IMG/VR virus record: IMGVR_UViG_3300010938_000317
Coordinates: 1-42,006 of that record
Reading direction: 5' to 3' (one strand)
DNA: 42,006 bases
Source: a virus
Shown here: positions 30,386-37,862 of the stretch, one piece after another
Numbering within the stretch: the first letter of the stretch is position 1
Layout of the letters: each line of letters starts with the position of its first letter
The notes under the pieces: model-generated
Told to the model about the DNA's origin: nothing
Databases searched by the model: none
The model's input: the letters and a program-made list of their open reading frames with translations, nothing else
Made by a program: the position numbers and the translations under genes

Positions 30386-30717
30386 GGCCGCATTGCTCCG
30401 TAAGCCAGCTCAATCGCGCGCCTGATGCGCCGCTCTGGCACATCCGGCCACCGCTTTTTTGCTGCGGCTACAATGATATCGGCGATCACTTTCCCGCGGT
30501 CCTCTCTGCTGGCCGGGAGCCGCAGCAGGCGCGGCACGCCGAGCTCATCGCAAAGCGCGAAAATCTCGTCGTCCATGCGCGTCGGAGTGAGTTCCGCGGC
30601 CCGGCGCACAAGTTGATAAATCTCGCCGACGTACGGCGCTGCCATGCGGATGCCCAGGCTGACACCGGCGCCCAGCGATCCGAACAGTCGCTTGATCCAA
30701 TCAATCAGCTTTCCCAT
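30382..30717 (-). CDS. Hypothetical protein of the lysis block
   Basis: A 111-residue protein (MGKLIDWIKRLFGSLGAGVS...). An amphipathic N-terminus with a moderately hydrophobic segment is followed by helical, charged regions (TRMDDEIFALCDELGVPRLL; RGKVIADIIVAAAKKRWPDV). It could be membrane-associated. It lies between the two small membrane proteins and the endolysin. No family is recognised. Confidence 0.55.
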   Translation of the reverse strand: MGKLIDWIKRLFGSLGAGVSLGIRMAAPYVGEIYQLVRRAAELTPTRMDDEIFALCDELGVPRLLRLPASREDRGKVIADIIVAAAKKRWPDVPERRIRRAIELAYGAMRP

Positions 30718-30901
30718 TGTTGCGACCCTCCTCCGCGGCCACCATCGACCGCGCGATCACGCCGAGTGCGAACGGCAGCACATCCTCCGCTTTCGGCACG
30801 CCGAGCTTCCACAGCCCCGCGCCAATGAGCAGCAGCAGCACGCCGACTATGATGTGCCCGGCCTGCCGCTCGAGAGCCTCAATCCAGCTCATGCCTCTCA
30901 T
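30701..30901 (-). CDS. Small membrane protein, holin candidate
   Basis: A 66-residue protein with one clear membrane helix (AGHIIVGVLLLLIGAGLW, about residues 14-31) and a charged C-terminus (AAEEGRNNGKAD). ATG 30901 has GGAGGT four bases upstream. By size, topology and location before the endolysin it is a holin or antiholin candidate, but sequence alone cannot prove this. Confidence 0.5.
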   Translation of the reverse strand: MRGMSWIEALERQAGHIIVGVLLLLIGAGLWKLGVPKAEDVLPFALGVIARSMVAAEEGRNNGKAD

Positions 30902-31082
30902 CACACCTCCGTAGCCACTGCTCCCATTCGACGCGCTGTACGTACCTGCGGTCGAGCGTTTCCAGCAGATGCAGTTCCATGCGGGTCACCGCCGAGCCTA
31001 TGGCTTGCCGGATGAACAGCCCAAGCAGCGAGCCAACGATCACGATCACCGCGCAGATCGCCGTAACAGCCTCCCATGGCAT
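30879..31082 (-). CDS. Small membrane protein, holin/antiholin candidate
   Basis: A 67-residue protein with an N-terminal membrane helix (VTAICAVIVIVGSLLGLFI, residues 6-24), then an amphipathic charged helix (RMELHLLETLDRRYVQRVEW). This resembles phage DUF-type holin-associated or haemolysin-XhlA-like proteins. Overlaps the next gene by about 23 bases. Could act with the 66-residue protein in membrane permeabilisation. Confidence 0.5.
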   Translation of the reverse strand: MPWEAVTAICAVIVIVGSLLGLFIRQAIGSAVTRMELHLLETLDRRYVQRVEWEQWLRRCDERHELD

Positions 31083-31096
31083 TGATGTTGCACCTC

Positions 31097-34000
31097 CTAC
31101 GCAGTGATGAGACCAGGCGAGAGCTGCAGCGCAGCGGATTCGCGCCGACCGCTATTTGCCTTCATCGCCGACATCGTCGCAGATTGCACCGCGCGCGGAT
31201 TGTCCACTACGACGCGCACCGTCTCCTTCTCGAAGAACTCCTTTGCTCCCGGCACGCTGATGTTGATGACGATCGGTGCGCCTCCGCTCGGAGCGCCCGC
31301 ATCGATTCTGTCGAGAGCAAATCCGGTGTTCTGCTGGAACAGGCTGCCGCCTTGCTGCAGCATTGATACTGGACGCATTGTGGCCGGGAGCCCGGCGGTG
31401 CTCTGCCCCGTCGACAGCGCATAGAGCTCTACCAGGTCGCGAACCTGCGGGCTACGGATGGCCATGTCGAGGTTCCCGCCGAAGGCTTGTTTGGAGATAT
31501 TGACGACCTCGCGGAGAACGTTCTTTTCGCGGATGTCGACGCCGTAAGTCGCTTTGATTTTCTCGCGGGCCTTTTCCTGCGCGCCTTTGACGAACAGCCG
31601 CACCAGCCCGGCCACGGCGCCGATGCCAGCGCCTATGGCCGCGCCAATCGGACCGCCGAACTGAAGTCCAAGAATCGCCCCGCCCGCGGCGCTCATGCCG
31701 AGCCCGCCCCAGCCTCCCCGCATTAGTCCGGCGGCGATTAGGCCGGCTCCGGCACCGCCGACCATGCCGAGCTGCGTGCCCGTGACGCCTACACGCGCGA
31801 GGCCGAGCGAGGAGCCTAGTATCGTCATTAATGCATTACCACGGGCCATGCCCCCGAGCATTAATCCGAGGCCTCCCACAGTCGCCAAGCCGCCGAGGCC
31901 TCCGGCGACGCCAAGCAGCCCGCCGAATCCTCCGAAGCCACCCCCGCCAGCAGGCACGAACGGCGGCGTGCCCATTCCGCCCATCGCGCCCCCAGGGATC
32001 ATGCCAGCCATCGCAGGCAGTGCGCCGGCCATGCCGAGGCCTGCTCCGCGAACCCCGCCGACGGGAAGCCGCGCGCCGGCGAAGAGCTGCATCAGCATGG
32101 CGGCGATTCGGCTGGTGACGACCTCCTTGATCGCGGTCAGCAGCGCCGTCTTGAGCGCGTTGCCAATTGCTGACCAGACGGATTGGGATCTGGTGAGCAG
32201 CGCATCGAACACCCCCTCCGCTTGCCGCTTTAACGAGTCAAAGATCCTCTGGTTTTGGTCGCGCACAATCTGCGCCTGCCGGATCGCTGCGCTGTCGCGC
32301 GCGGCGTCGATGGCGGCCTGGGTTTGGGCCTCCAGTTGTCGAGCGCGCTCGGCATAATCCTGGAGGATGGCATCTCGCCGCGCGGCGATCTGCTCCTCGG
32401 CGATACCGCGCGCCCGGGCGATCGCCTCCATTGTGGCGATCTCCAGCTCGGACTCGCGGCGCAGCTCATCGGCGCGCAAAGCGAAACGCCGGAGCAGGTA
32501 GTCCTCCTCAATCTGGAGCCGCCGCTGCTGCAGCGCGATCTGCTGCTCGACCGTCTGTGCGCCGACGAGATCGAGCTGCCGGAGCTGGACGTCGCGGATT
32601 TGCTCTGCGGCTGTCTCCTCATAGCGCAGGCGCTCGCGAGCAGTCTGCTGGGCGAGCTCCAGAGTATCGGACGACCACTCAAGCTCCTGCCGCAGGCGCT
32701 CGGCCTGAGCGCGGCGGTCGAGCTCCGCGCGCCGCTCCATCTCGCCGGCGGCCCCCTCGGCGGCCTTGCGCAGCTCGTCGCGCGCCTCGGCGCGGATGCG
32801 GATTTGCATTGCCTCGGCGAGATCCCGCTGCGCCTTCGCAGTCAGGCCCAGCTCGCGGCGGTAGCGCTCATACTCGGCGCTGATTTTCGCGACGCCAGTC
32901 AGCTCGCTCTCGCGAGCCTGGCGGAGGAGTTCTGCTGACCGTTTCTCGGCCTCGGCGGCCTTCTGGCGCTGGCGGATGAGCTCCTCGACGTCGATGTCCT
33001 GCACGAGGCGGCGCGCGCCTGTGGCTCGCTCAGGGCCTCCGAAGACTGACTTGATGGCGGCCTCGTCGTAGCCCTGCTTCCGCAGTTGATCGAGCGTGGC
33101 TCCTTCGGAGATCTTTTTCAGCAGCGCCGCTTTCTCGGCAGCTTTGGCCGCGGAGTCCTGAAAATCGTCCATCCGCTGTTTCTCGCGGTAGAGCACCACT
33201 CCAAGCGTTGCGATGCCGGCGGCAGCCAGACCCCACGGATTGGCGAGCAGCGCCGCATTGAGCCCGCCGGCAGCAATCGCTGCAGCGCGCATGGCGCTCG
33301 CCAGATCCAGCACGTGCCTGACTACGGAGTACCCAGCGATCCAGAGCCCGATGTTCTTCGCCCATTCCGCGGCGTCGCGAAGATACTGCACGAGCCGCTC
33401 CATGCCGCCATCGCGCACCCATTTGATGATGGCATCCGTGATGCGTATTGCGGCCGGCACGGCGCGCTGGGCGATCTCGAACGATAGCCCCTCAAGTGCT
33501 CCTTTGAGGCGAGTGATGTTGTCGTTGAGGTGCTCGGCTCGTTTGGCGGTGTCCTCATCGATCACGCGACCCAGATCGCGCGCCTCGCGCGCCATCGCCT
33601 CCAGTCCTGCGCGGCCGCCATTGAGCAGCGGGATTAAATCCTTGCCGGACCTGCCAAATAGGTCGATGGCTAAAGCGGTCTTGCTCACGCCATCAGGCAT
33701 CCGCGCAAACCTGTCTGCAACGTCGGCGAGGATCTCCGATGTGGCACGGAGCGCCCCGTCCTGCTTGCGGGTCGCCACGCCGAGCGTATCGAGCTCCTTG
33801 CTACCCTTTGCCACGTTCGAAGAGAACCGACCCAATGAAACCGTCAGTGACTCAAATGTCACATCGCTCAGCTCGGCGGCGTGACGCAGCGCGCTGAGCT
33901 CGCTCACGCTGATGCCAACCTTCTGCGCGGTCTTGCCAAGAGCGTCTTGTGAGTTAATGGCTCCGATAGTGAGAGACTGCAACGCCCTTGCCGCGGCCAC

Positions 34001-34201
34001 TACGGCTCCATAAATCGCCTGGCCGGCCGCTACGGCTTTGGCCATGCTGAGAGTCATTGAGTCGATGCCCTGGGACGCGCCGCGCGCGCTGCGCACGGCT
34101 GCCTGCTCCATCGAGCCGAGCGCGGCGTTGACCGATTTGATGTTGGCGTTGGCCGTCTTGGTATCGACCTCGACTACCAGCTCAAGCCTGTTGTCGGCCA
34201 T
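31097..34201 (-). CDS. Tail tape-measure protein
   Basis: A 1034-residue protein. The N-terminus (RLELVVEVDTKTANANIKSV...) and the following SMEQAAVRSARGASQG region are typical of siphovirus tape measures. Residues 280-345 include hydrophobic helices (LLANPWGLAAAGIATLGVVL), 350-680 form long charged coiled coils (arrays of RRAELDRRAQAERLRQELE type), and 720-860 are Gly/Met/Ala-rich with membrane-spanning potential (GGLGGLATVGGLGLMLGGMA). The C-terminal end (APIVINISVPGAKEFFEKET) is a small domain. By the usual 0.15 nm per residue the tail would be about 150 nm. The start overlaps the chaperone fusion. Confidence 0.93.
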   Translation of the reverse strand: MADNRLELVVEVDTKTANANIKSVNAALGSMEQAAVRSARGASQGIDSMTLSMAKAVAAGQAIYGAVVAAARALQSLTIGAINSQDALGKTAQKVGISVSELSALRHAAELSDVTFESLTVSLGRFSSNVAKGSKELDTLGVATRKQDGALRATSEILADVADRFARMPDGVSKTALAIDLFGRSGKDLIPLLNGGRAGLEAMAREARDLGRVIDEDTAKRAEHLNDNITRLKGALEGLSFEIAQRAVPAAIRITDAIIKWVRDGGMERLVQYLRDAAEWAKNIGLWIAGYSVVRHVLDLASAMRAAAIAAGGLNAALLANPWGLAAAGIATLGVVLYREKQRMDDFQDSAAKAAEKAALLKKISEGATLDQLRKQGYDEAAIKSVFGGPERATGARRLVQDIDVEELIRQRQKAAEAEKRSAELLRQARESELTGVAKISAEYERYRRELGLTAKAQRDLAEAMQIRIRAEARDELRKAAEGAAGEMERRAELDRRAQAERLRQELEWSSDTLELAQQTARERLRYEETAAEQIRDVQLRQLDLVGAQTVEQQIALQQRRLQIEEDYLLRRFALRADELRRESELEIATMEAIARARGIAEEQIAARRDAILQDYAERARQLEAQTQAAIDAARDSAAIRQAQIVRDQNQRIFDSLKRQAEGVFDALLTRSQSVWSAIGNALKTALLTAIKEVVTSRIAAMLMQLFAGARLPVGGVRGAGLGMAGALPAMAGMIPGGAMGGMGTPPFVPAGGGGFGGFGGLLGVAGGLGGLATVGGLGLMLGGMARGNALMTILGSSLGLARVGVTGTQLGMVGGAGAGLIAAGLMRGGWGGLGMSAAGGAILGLQFGGPIGAAIGAGIGAVAGLVRLFVKGAQEKAREKIKATYGVDIREKNVLREVVNISKQAFGGNLDMAIRSPQVRDLVELYALSTGQSTAGLPATMRPVSMLQQGGSLFQQNTGFALDRIDAGAPSGGAPIVINISVPGAKEFFEKETVRVVVDNPRAVQSATMSAMKANSGRRESAALQLSPGLITA

Positions 34202-35116
34202 TCTGCGCCCTCTCCTGCTCCCATTTTGCCTGCTCGTCCTCGATCAGCAGCATGGCGCTTAGCTCGTCAGCGCGGATGTCATCTAGGGTAACGTGCACGC
34301 CCAGCTTGATCGCCGCCCGCAGATCGATCGCGCGCCGCAGCAGTTGCCCTGCCTCCGAATTTTGCGCTGCATCCAGCTCGTCCAAGGGACATCGATTACA
34401 GCGCCCTCCGTCATCTGGGGCATCCGGGCAGAGCCGCGGATCGCAAAGCTCCTCGCGCCGAAGCGCCCAGTGGATCAGGAACCGCAGGGATGGGCGTTCT
34501 GGCCACTCCCGCGGCGAGGTCAGTTTGGGTCCGCGCCATCATCGAGCCCGGCCTCGATCGCATCAATCGCGGCTTTGACGGCGACCGCCTGGTGGATGAT
34601 CGGGACGGCGCCGCTGTAGCCGTCCGTGGATTGCGCGAGCTTTCCCCAGAGTTGGCCTGCGGTGGCGAGATTGATCGTGATCTCCTGGCGATTATATGGC
34701 AGGTCGACCACGCGCGCAAAGCTACGCCTGTACTCGATGACGTCTCTGGCGGAGGGGATCTGGAGGAGATGTGTGACCTCTCCGGCAACGGTGCGGAGCT
34801 TCACGCGTACGGTCGGTCCGTCGCGCTCTACCTCATCGACGTCTGCTTGGCTCAGCCTGTCGATCACGATCGAGGCCTCGTACGGGTCGACGGAACCGCC
34901 GTCGTCCAGGCGGATCCTGGCTAGGAGCGCCGCGTCGGATTCGGCGGAGTCCGGGACGATCGTCTCGGACATCCCGCGCCCAATCTGCTTGACGATGACC
35001 TTGCGCTTGCGCTGGCGCTCGACCCATTCATCGTCCGAAGGCCAGCGGACACGGACGATTTTCTCGCCAGCGGGCGTATTCAGCTTGATGGTGATTGGCT
35101 GTTCGACATCGAACAT
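34182..35116 (-). CDS. Tail assembly chaperone fusion made by -1 frameshift (G-T-like)
   Basis: The zero frame (34520-35116) ends TGA right after the heptamer C CCA AAC (34529-34523). Slipping back one base continues in an open frame to 34182, giving a 311-residue fusion whose last 113 residues include a CPDAPDDGGRCNRCPLDELD segment and a helical tail (RADELSAMLLIEDEQAKWEQ). No good start codon explains the downstream frame, except a TTG at 34385 inside it. This mirrors the lambda G/GT and HK97 arrangement, where the fusion binds the tape measure during tail assembly. The CxxC-like Cys pair is seen in some such T domains. Confidence 0.75.
34520..35116 (-). CDS. Tail assembly chaperone, short form (G-like)
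   Basis: The 198-residue zero-frame product. It starts MFDVEQPITIKLNTPAGEKI and reads as a beta-rich N-terminal part, then helices (SDAALLARIRLDDGGSVDPY; DVIEYRRSFARVVDLP). In the family the short form is made in excess over the frameshift fusion and coats the tape measure before tail-tube polymerisation. It follows the tail tube gene and precedes the tape measure, the expected place. Confidence 0.75.
   Translation of the reverse strand: MFDVEQPITIKLNTPAGEKIVRVRWPSDDEWVERQRKRKVIVKQIGRGMSETIVPDSAESDAALLARIRLDDGGSVDPYEASIVIDRLSQADVDEVERDGPTVRVKLRTVAGEVTHLLQIPSARDVIEYRRSFARVVDLPYNRQEITINLATAGQLWGKLAQSTDGYSGAVPIIHQAVAVKAAIDAIEAGLDDGADPN
34523..34529 (-). other. Slippery heptamer for programmed -1 frameshift
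   Basis: CCCAAAC on the minus strand, set in the zero frame as C CCA AAC with TGA directly after. It has the X XXY YYZ form used for -1 slippage; both P- and A-site tRNAs can re-pair on CCC and AAA. The stop codon next to the heptamer is likely to add a pause. A structured RNA downstream was not modelled. Confidence 0.7.
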
Positions 35117-35140
35117 TTCAAGCTCCTTGTGTCTGCAACC

Positions 35141-36163
35141 TTATGCGCCGATGTTGTCGACGTTGCACTTTGCAACGGCCGTCAGGATGCCGTTGGTGCT
35201 GTGGTATAGCGGCTCGATCTCGCAGTCCACGACAGCGAATCCGTCGGCCTCGGTGAATTCGATCGACCGGACCACGGCGCGATGATAGGTGATCGAGAGG
35301 CTGTTGTTGGTATCGTAGATCAGCGTAAGCGTGGCCGTTCCCTCGGTTTGATTCTGGAGGCGCTGAATTTCCGGCGTCGGCTGGTCCATCATCGCGCGGA
35401 ATTTCAATGTCGCAGCCTGCACGCCAAAGAGGATTCGTCCGGACACGGCCGCCCCGTTTTGCGATCCAGAGCCCGGATAGTAGCCCTGGTCAACCATCAG
35501 GTTGTTCTGCCAGCCAGCCTCCAACGTCAGAAGCCGCCGCGTTGCGATGTAGTCGGTGCCGTGCGCCGCGAAGGTGAGAGAGCCATTTGACAGGAATTTC
35601 TCCGTTAGGGTCGTGGGCAGAGTGATTCCGCTCGGCTGACTGAATCGGCCGCTTCCGACGTACTCGATGGTGATCTTCGAATTCTCGCGCGAGGGGCCGC
35701 TGCCAAGCGTGATCTGCCAGGAATTCACCGCGCAGCCGATGACGGCATAATCAGCCGCTGGCGTTCCGCCCGGGCGGATCTGCGCGACAGTCGTGAAATA
35801 GGGCAGCTCGTCTGCGTCTCCAGCCGTTGGATTCAGGGGGGTGCACGTGTAGGTGAAATTCGGATTTGTTCCGGATTTCACCACCTTTCCCAAGCCGAAT
35901 GCCATCGCCCATGCGGCGATTTCCGCGCTCAGGTATTTCTCTAGCGTCCCGCCGGAGCGCCACGCCGTCAGAAATACCTGCTCAGCGTATGGGTGGCCCT
36001 TGCCATATTCTGCGGCGTCGCTCTCTGTCTGGAGCGTCGGGAGTGGGAGCTGCGCATTGGTTTTGCGCAGCCGCCACATCTGCGCCTCTGTGTTGGCCGT
36101 GGCAATGTTAGTCTGCTTGCGAAACGCCAGGCCGAATTGCTGCTCCTGCATCCTGATCGGCAT
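35141..36163 (-). CDS. Major tail tube protein
   Basis: A 340-residue protein. The sequence (MQEQQFGLAFRKQTNIATAN; NPNFTYTCTPLNPTAGDADE; NSWQITLGSGPSRENSKITI) matches siphovirus tail tube subunits. The start ATG 36163 has GGAGG nine bases upstream; an earlier TTG at 36169 is less likely. It forms the hexameric rings of the tail tube. It overlaps the preceding small gene by 56 bases. The length is larger than lambda gpV, with an extra domain in the second half (MDQPTPEIQRLQNQTEG). Confidence 0.85.
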   Translation of the reverse strand: MPIRMQEQQFGLAFRKQTNIATANTEAQMWRLRKTNAQLPLPTLQTESDAAEYGKGHPYAEQVFLTAWRSGGTLEKYLSAEIAAWAMAFGLGKVVKSGTNPNFTYTCTPLNPTAGDADELPYFTTVAQIRPGGTPAADYAVIGCAVNSWQITLGSGPSRENSKITIEYVGSGRFSQPSGITLPTTLTEKFLSNGSLTFAAHGTDYIATRRLLTLEAGWQNNLMVDQGYYPGSGSQNGAAVSGRILFGVQAATLKFRAMMDQPTPEIQRLQNQTEGTATLTLIYDTNNSLSITYHRAVVRSIEFTEADGFAVVDCEIEPLYHSTNGILTAVAKCNVDNIGA

Positions 36164-36290
36164 TGTCAATGTCCTCCTTCTGGATCACTTGGTGCCAGCC
36201 ATGCGCCATCAGCGGGCTCAGCGCCTCGACCGTGGCCTCCACCTCAATCACCTCGCCCCAGGGGGCGCGCATCAGAACTCTCTCACTCAT
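36108..36290 (-). CDS. Small neck or tail accessory protein
   Basis: A 60-residue protein starting MSERVLMRAPWGEVIEVEAT, with a VEALSPLMAHGWHQV stretch typical of small phage proteins encoded between tail terminator and tail tube. It overlaps the upstream gene by 8 bases and the tail tube gene by 56. Function not known. Confidence 0.6.
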   Translation of the reverse strand: MSERVLMRAPWGEVIEVEATVEALSPLMAHGWHQVIQKEDIDNADQDAGAAIRPGVSQAD

Positions 36291-36729
36291 CGCCGTACTC
36301 CAGGAAGCTGACGTCCGCCTCGAAATAGTCGAGCTGCTCTGCATCCGTGCGCCGCTCGATGCGAGGCAGATCCATGGGCAGGCAGGACGAATGCACGGTT
36401 GCGCGCAGCATCGGAACGCCGACGCTCGTCGGAACTCCATGTCTCAGCAGGCCGCATACCGTGTAGTAGTTGCGCGCGCGAATCGAGACCCGTAATTTCT
36501 GCCGATAGGCCTGCAATTCTCCGATGGATCCCGGTTCCTCGCCCATCCACGCGACAAGGATGCCCGGCGCTTGCATGGTATGCACAGCGCTCTCCAGGCT
36601 GGAGGCCTCCGGGTAACTGTCGTGGTAGGCGCGGATTCGGCTGGAATCGCCGTCCATTTCAGCGACTAATTCCGGGATTTGTCTAAGCAGCGCGACAAAA
36701 TTGTCGACCAATTCACGGGCGTTTGTCAT
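36283..36729 (-). CDS. Tail terminator-like protein
   Basis: A 148-residue protein in the tail-terminator position, between a tail completion-type protein and the tail tube. Pattern: helical N-terminus (ARELVDNFVALLRQIPELVA), then beta-alpha-beta-like strands (GILVAWMGEE, QKLRVSIRARNYYTVCGLLR) and FEADVSFLEYGDE at the end. It presumably caps the tail tube at the neck end. Overlap with the upstream stop (ATGA). Confidence 0.6.
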   Translation of the reverse strand: MTNARELVDNFVALLRQIPELVAEMDGDSSRIRAYHDSYPEASSLESAVHTMQAPGILVAWMGEEPGSIGELQAYRQKLRVSIRARNYYTVCGLLRHGVPTSVGVPMLRATVHSSCLPMDLPRIERRTDAEQLDYFEADVSFLEYGDE

Positions 36730-37181
36730 CGCTGCCTTCCCCCGAGCGCGCGCTCGATGACCAGCCGCGGCTTCATCGCCTCAAGCATCTGCTGCGCGGC
36801 GTTTTTCACCGCCTCGCGATTGCGCGGCGAGAAAACCATCCACTGCTCGCGCTTCTGGTTGACCCAGGCTTTGATGCGCGCCTTGCGGGTTGAAAGGCTG
36901 GCCTTGGCACGGTTCTCGCTAACCGTGCGGACCTGGAAGTTCCGCAGCAGGTCGCCGGTGAGGGTCAGGTTCCGGCGGTTGCCCCTGCCCTTCCGGGTCT
37001 TCCAGATGGCGTAGCGCTTGGTGAGCGGCTTGGCCGCGGAATCAGTGGGACCCTGCGCTGCCGCCAGCCGTGCCTTCACCGCCGCGACGCCCGCGTTGCC
37101 CAGCTCATACATCTGCCTCTGGCGAAAGTTGAGCAGATCGAGTCGGAGTTGCCGCTTCTGATAGACGCGAACGCTGGGCAC
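36726..37181 (-). CDS. Tail completion or neck protein (HK97 gp10/virion morphogenesis-like)
   Basis: A 151-residue basic protein. The middle (AKPLTKRYAIWKTRKGRGNR followed by NLTLTGDLLRNFQVRT) is typical of phage virion-morphogenesis proteins: a positively charged loop and an L-x-x-T-G-x-L-x-x-S/F-like motif. It likely joins the neck to the tail. One-base overlap with the gene upstream. Confidence 0.65.
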   Translation of the reverse strand: MPSVRVYQKRQLRLDLLNFRQRQMYELGNAGVAAVKARLAAAQGPTDSAAKPLTKRYAIWKTRKGRGNRRNLTLTGDLLRNFQVRTVSENRAKASLSTRKARIKAWVNQKREQWMVFSPRNREAVKNAAQQMLEAMKPRLVIERALGGRQR

Positions 37182-37477
37182 TAGTCGATCCTCCGCAGCC
37201 TGAACACGACTCCGCCTTCCGAGTCTCCGTCGATGTCGAAAACCGAATAGCGCTCGGCTCCGATTTCAACCTCGTCGCCGCGCATGGGCGGAGCGGGCAA
37301 GTCCGCCTGCCGCACGAACAGGACAGCATAGACGCCGGGCGAGGTATCCTCTGGTTCGGCTGTGCGCTGGTAAATGCCCAGCGCCGCAATTTGCCCGCCG
37401 GCCTTCGGGAGGTAAATGATGCCCCTCCCGAAGGCCGCAATGCATGCTGCGTCCATGCTGGCAAAATCGTGCAGCAT
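37181..37477 (-). CDS. Head-tail connector, gpFII-like
   Basis: A 98-residue protein resembling phage head-tail attachment proteins: MLHDFASMDAACIAAFGRGI, then RGDEVEIGAERYSVFDIDGD and a final VVFRLRRID strand. The family binds the connector and prepares it for tail joining. It lies at the expected place, after capsid and cement genes. Confidence 0.7.
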   Translation of the reverse strand: MLHDFASMDAACIAAFGRGIIYLPKAGGQIAALGIYQRTAEPEDTSPGVYAVLFVRQADLPAPPMRGDEVEIGAERYSVFDIDGDSEGGVVFRLRRID

Positions 37478-37485
37478 GGCGTCAA

Positions 37486-37833
37486 TCAGTTCGCTAGCAG
37501 GACGTTGATGGTCGCCGTAGCGCCGGAGCTCACGGCTCCGAGCGCGTATCCGAAGAAAGTCCCGGAGGTCTTTTTGCTGATGGGAGGCGTGTCGGCGTCG
37601 ACGTAATACAGCTTGTCCCCGACGGCGACGGCCGAGTTGCCGCCTCCGTCAACGCCTTTGACCGAGACGGAGACCACTCCGGTGATCTTGACCGTGGTAT
37701 TGCCGTCTGCCTGCTTGTCTGCGACAGCGACGCCGCAGAAGCCGCCGATACGGACAGGCGAGCCCGAGATCGGGCTCGCCGGATGGCTCACCGCGATGGT
37801 GAGCGTCTTGGCTTCCTGCACATAGTTCTTCAT
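37486..37833 (-). CDS. Capsid cement/decoration protein (DUF2190-like)
   Basis: A 115-residue protein of the DUF2190 type (MKNYVQEAKTLTIAVSHPAS, then VRIGGFCGVAVAD, GDKLYYVDADTPPISK, GTFFGYALGAVSSGATATIN). DUF2190 proteins trimerise on the capsid surface and stabilise it, as lambda gpD does. It follows directly after the capsid gene. Confidence 0.85.
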   Translation of the reverse strand: MKNYVQEAKTLTIAVSHPASPISGSPVRIGGFCGVAVADKQADGNTTVKITGVVSVSVKGVDGGGNSAVAVGDKLYYVDADTPPISKKTSGTFFGYALGAVSSGATATINVLLAN

Positions 37834-37862
37834 CTGTTTGTTCCTCCTTCTTCACTCAGCGC

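Noticed and set aside
31695-32938. Long Pro/Ala-rich and Leu/Gly-rich plus-strand frames opposite the tape measure
   Set aside because: They arise from the Gly-rich and coiled-coil codons of the tape-measure gene on the other strand.
34182-34385. Independent gene starting at TTG 34385
   Set aside because: The same frame is open upstream to the slippery site, and the residues before TTG (CxxC-like segment) look coding; a frameshift fusion explains it better.
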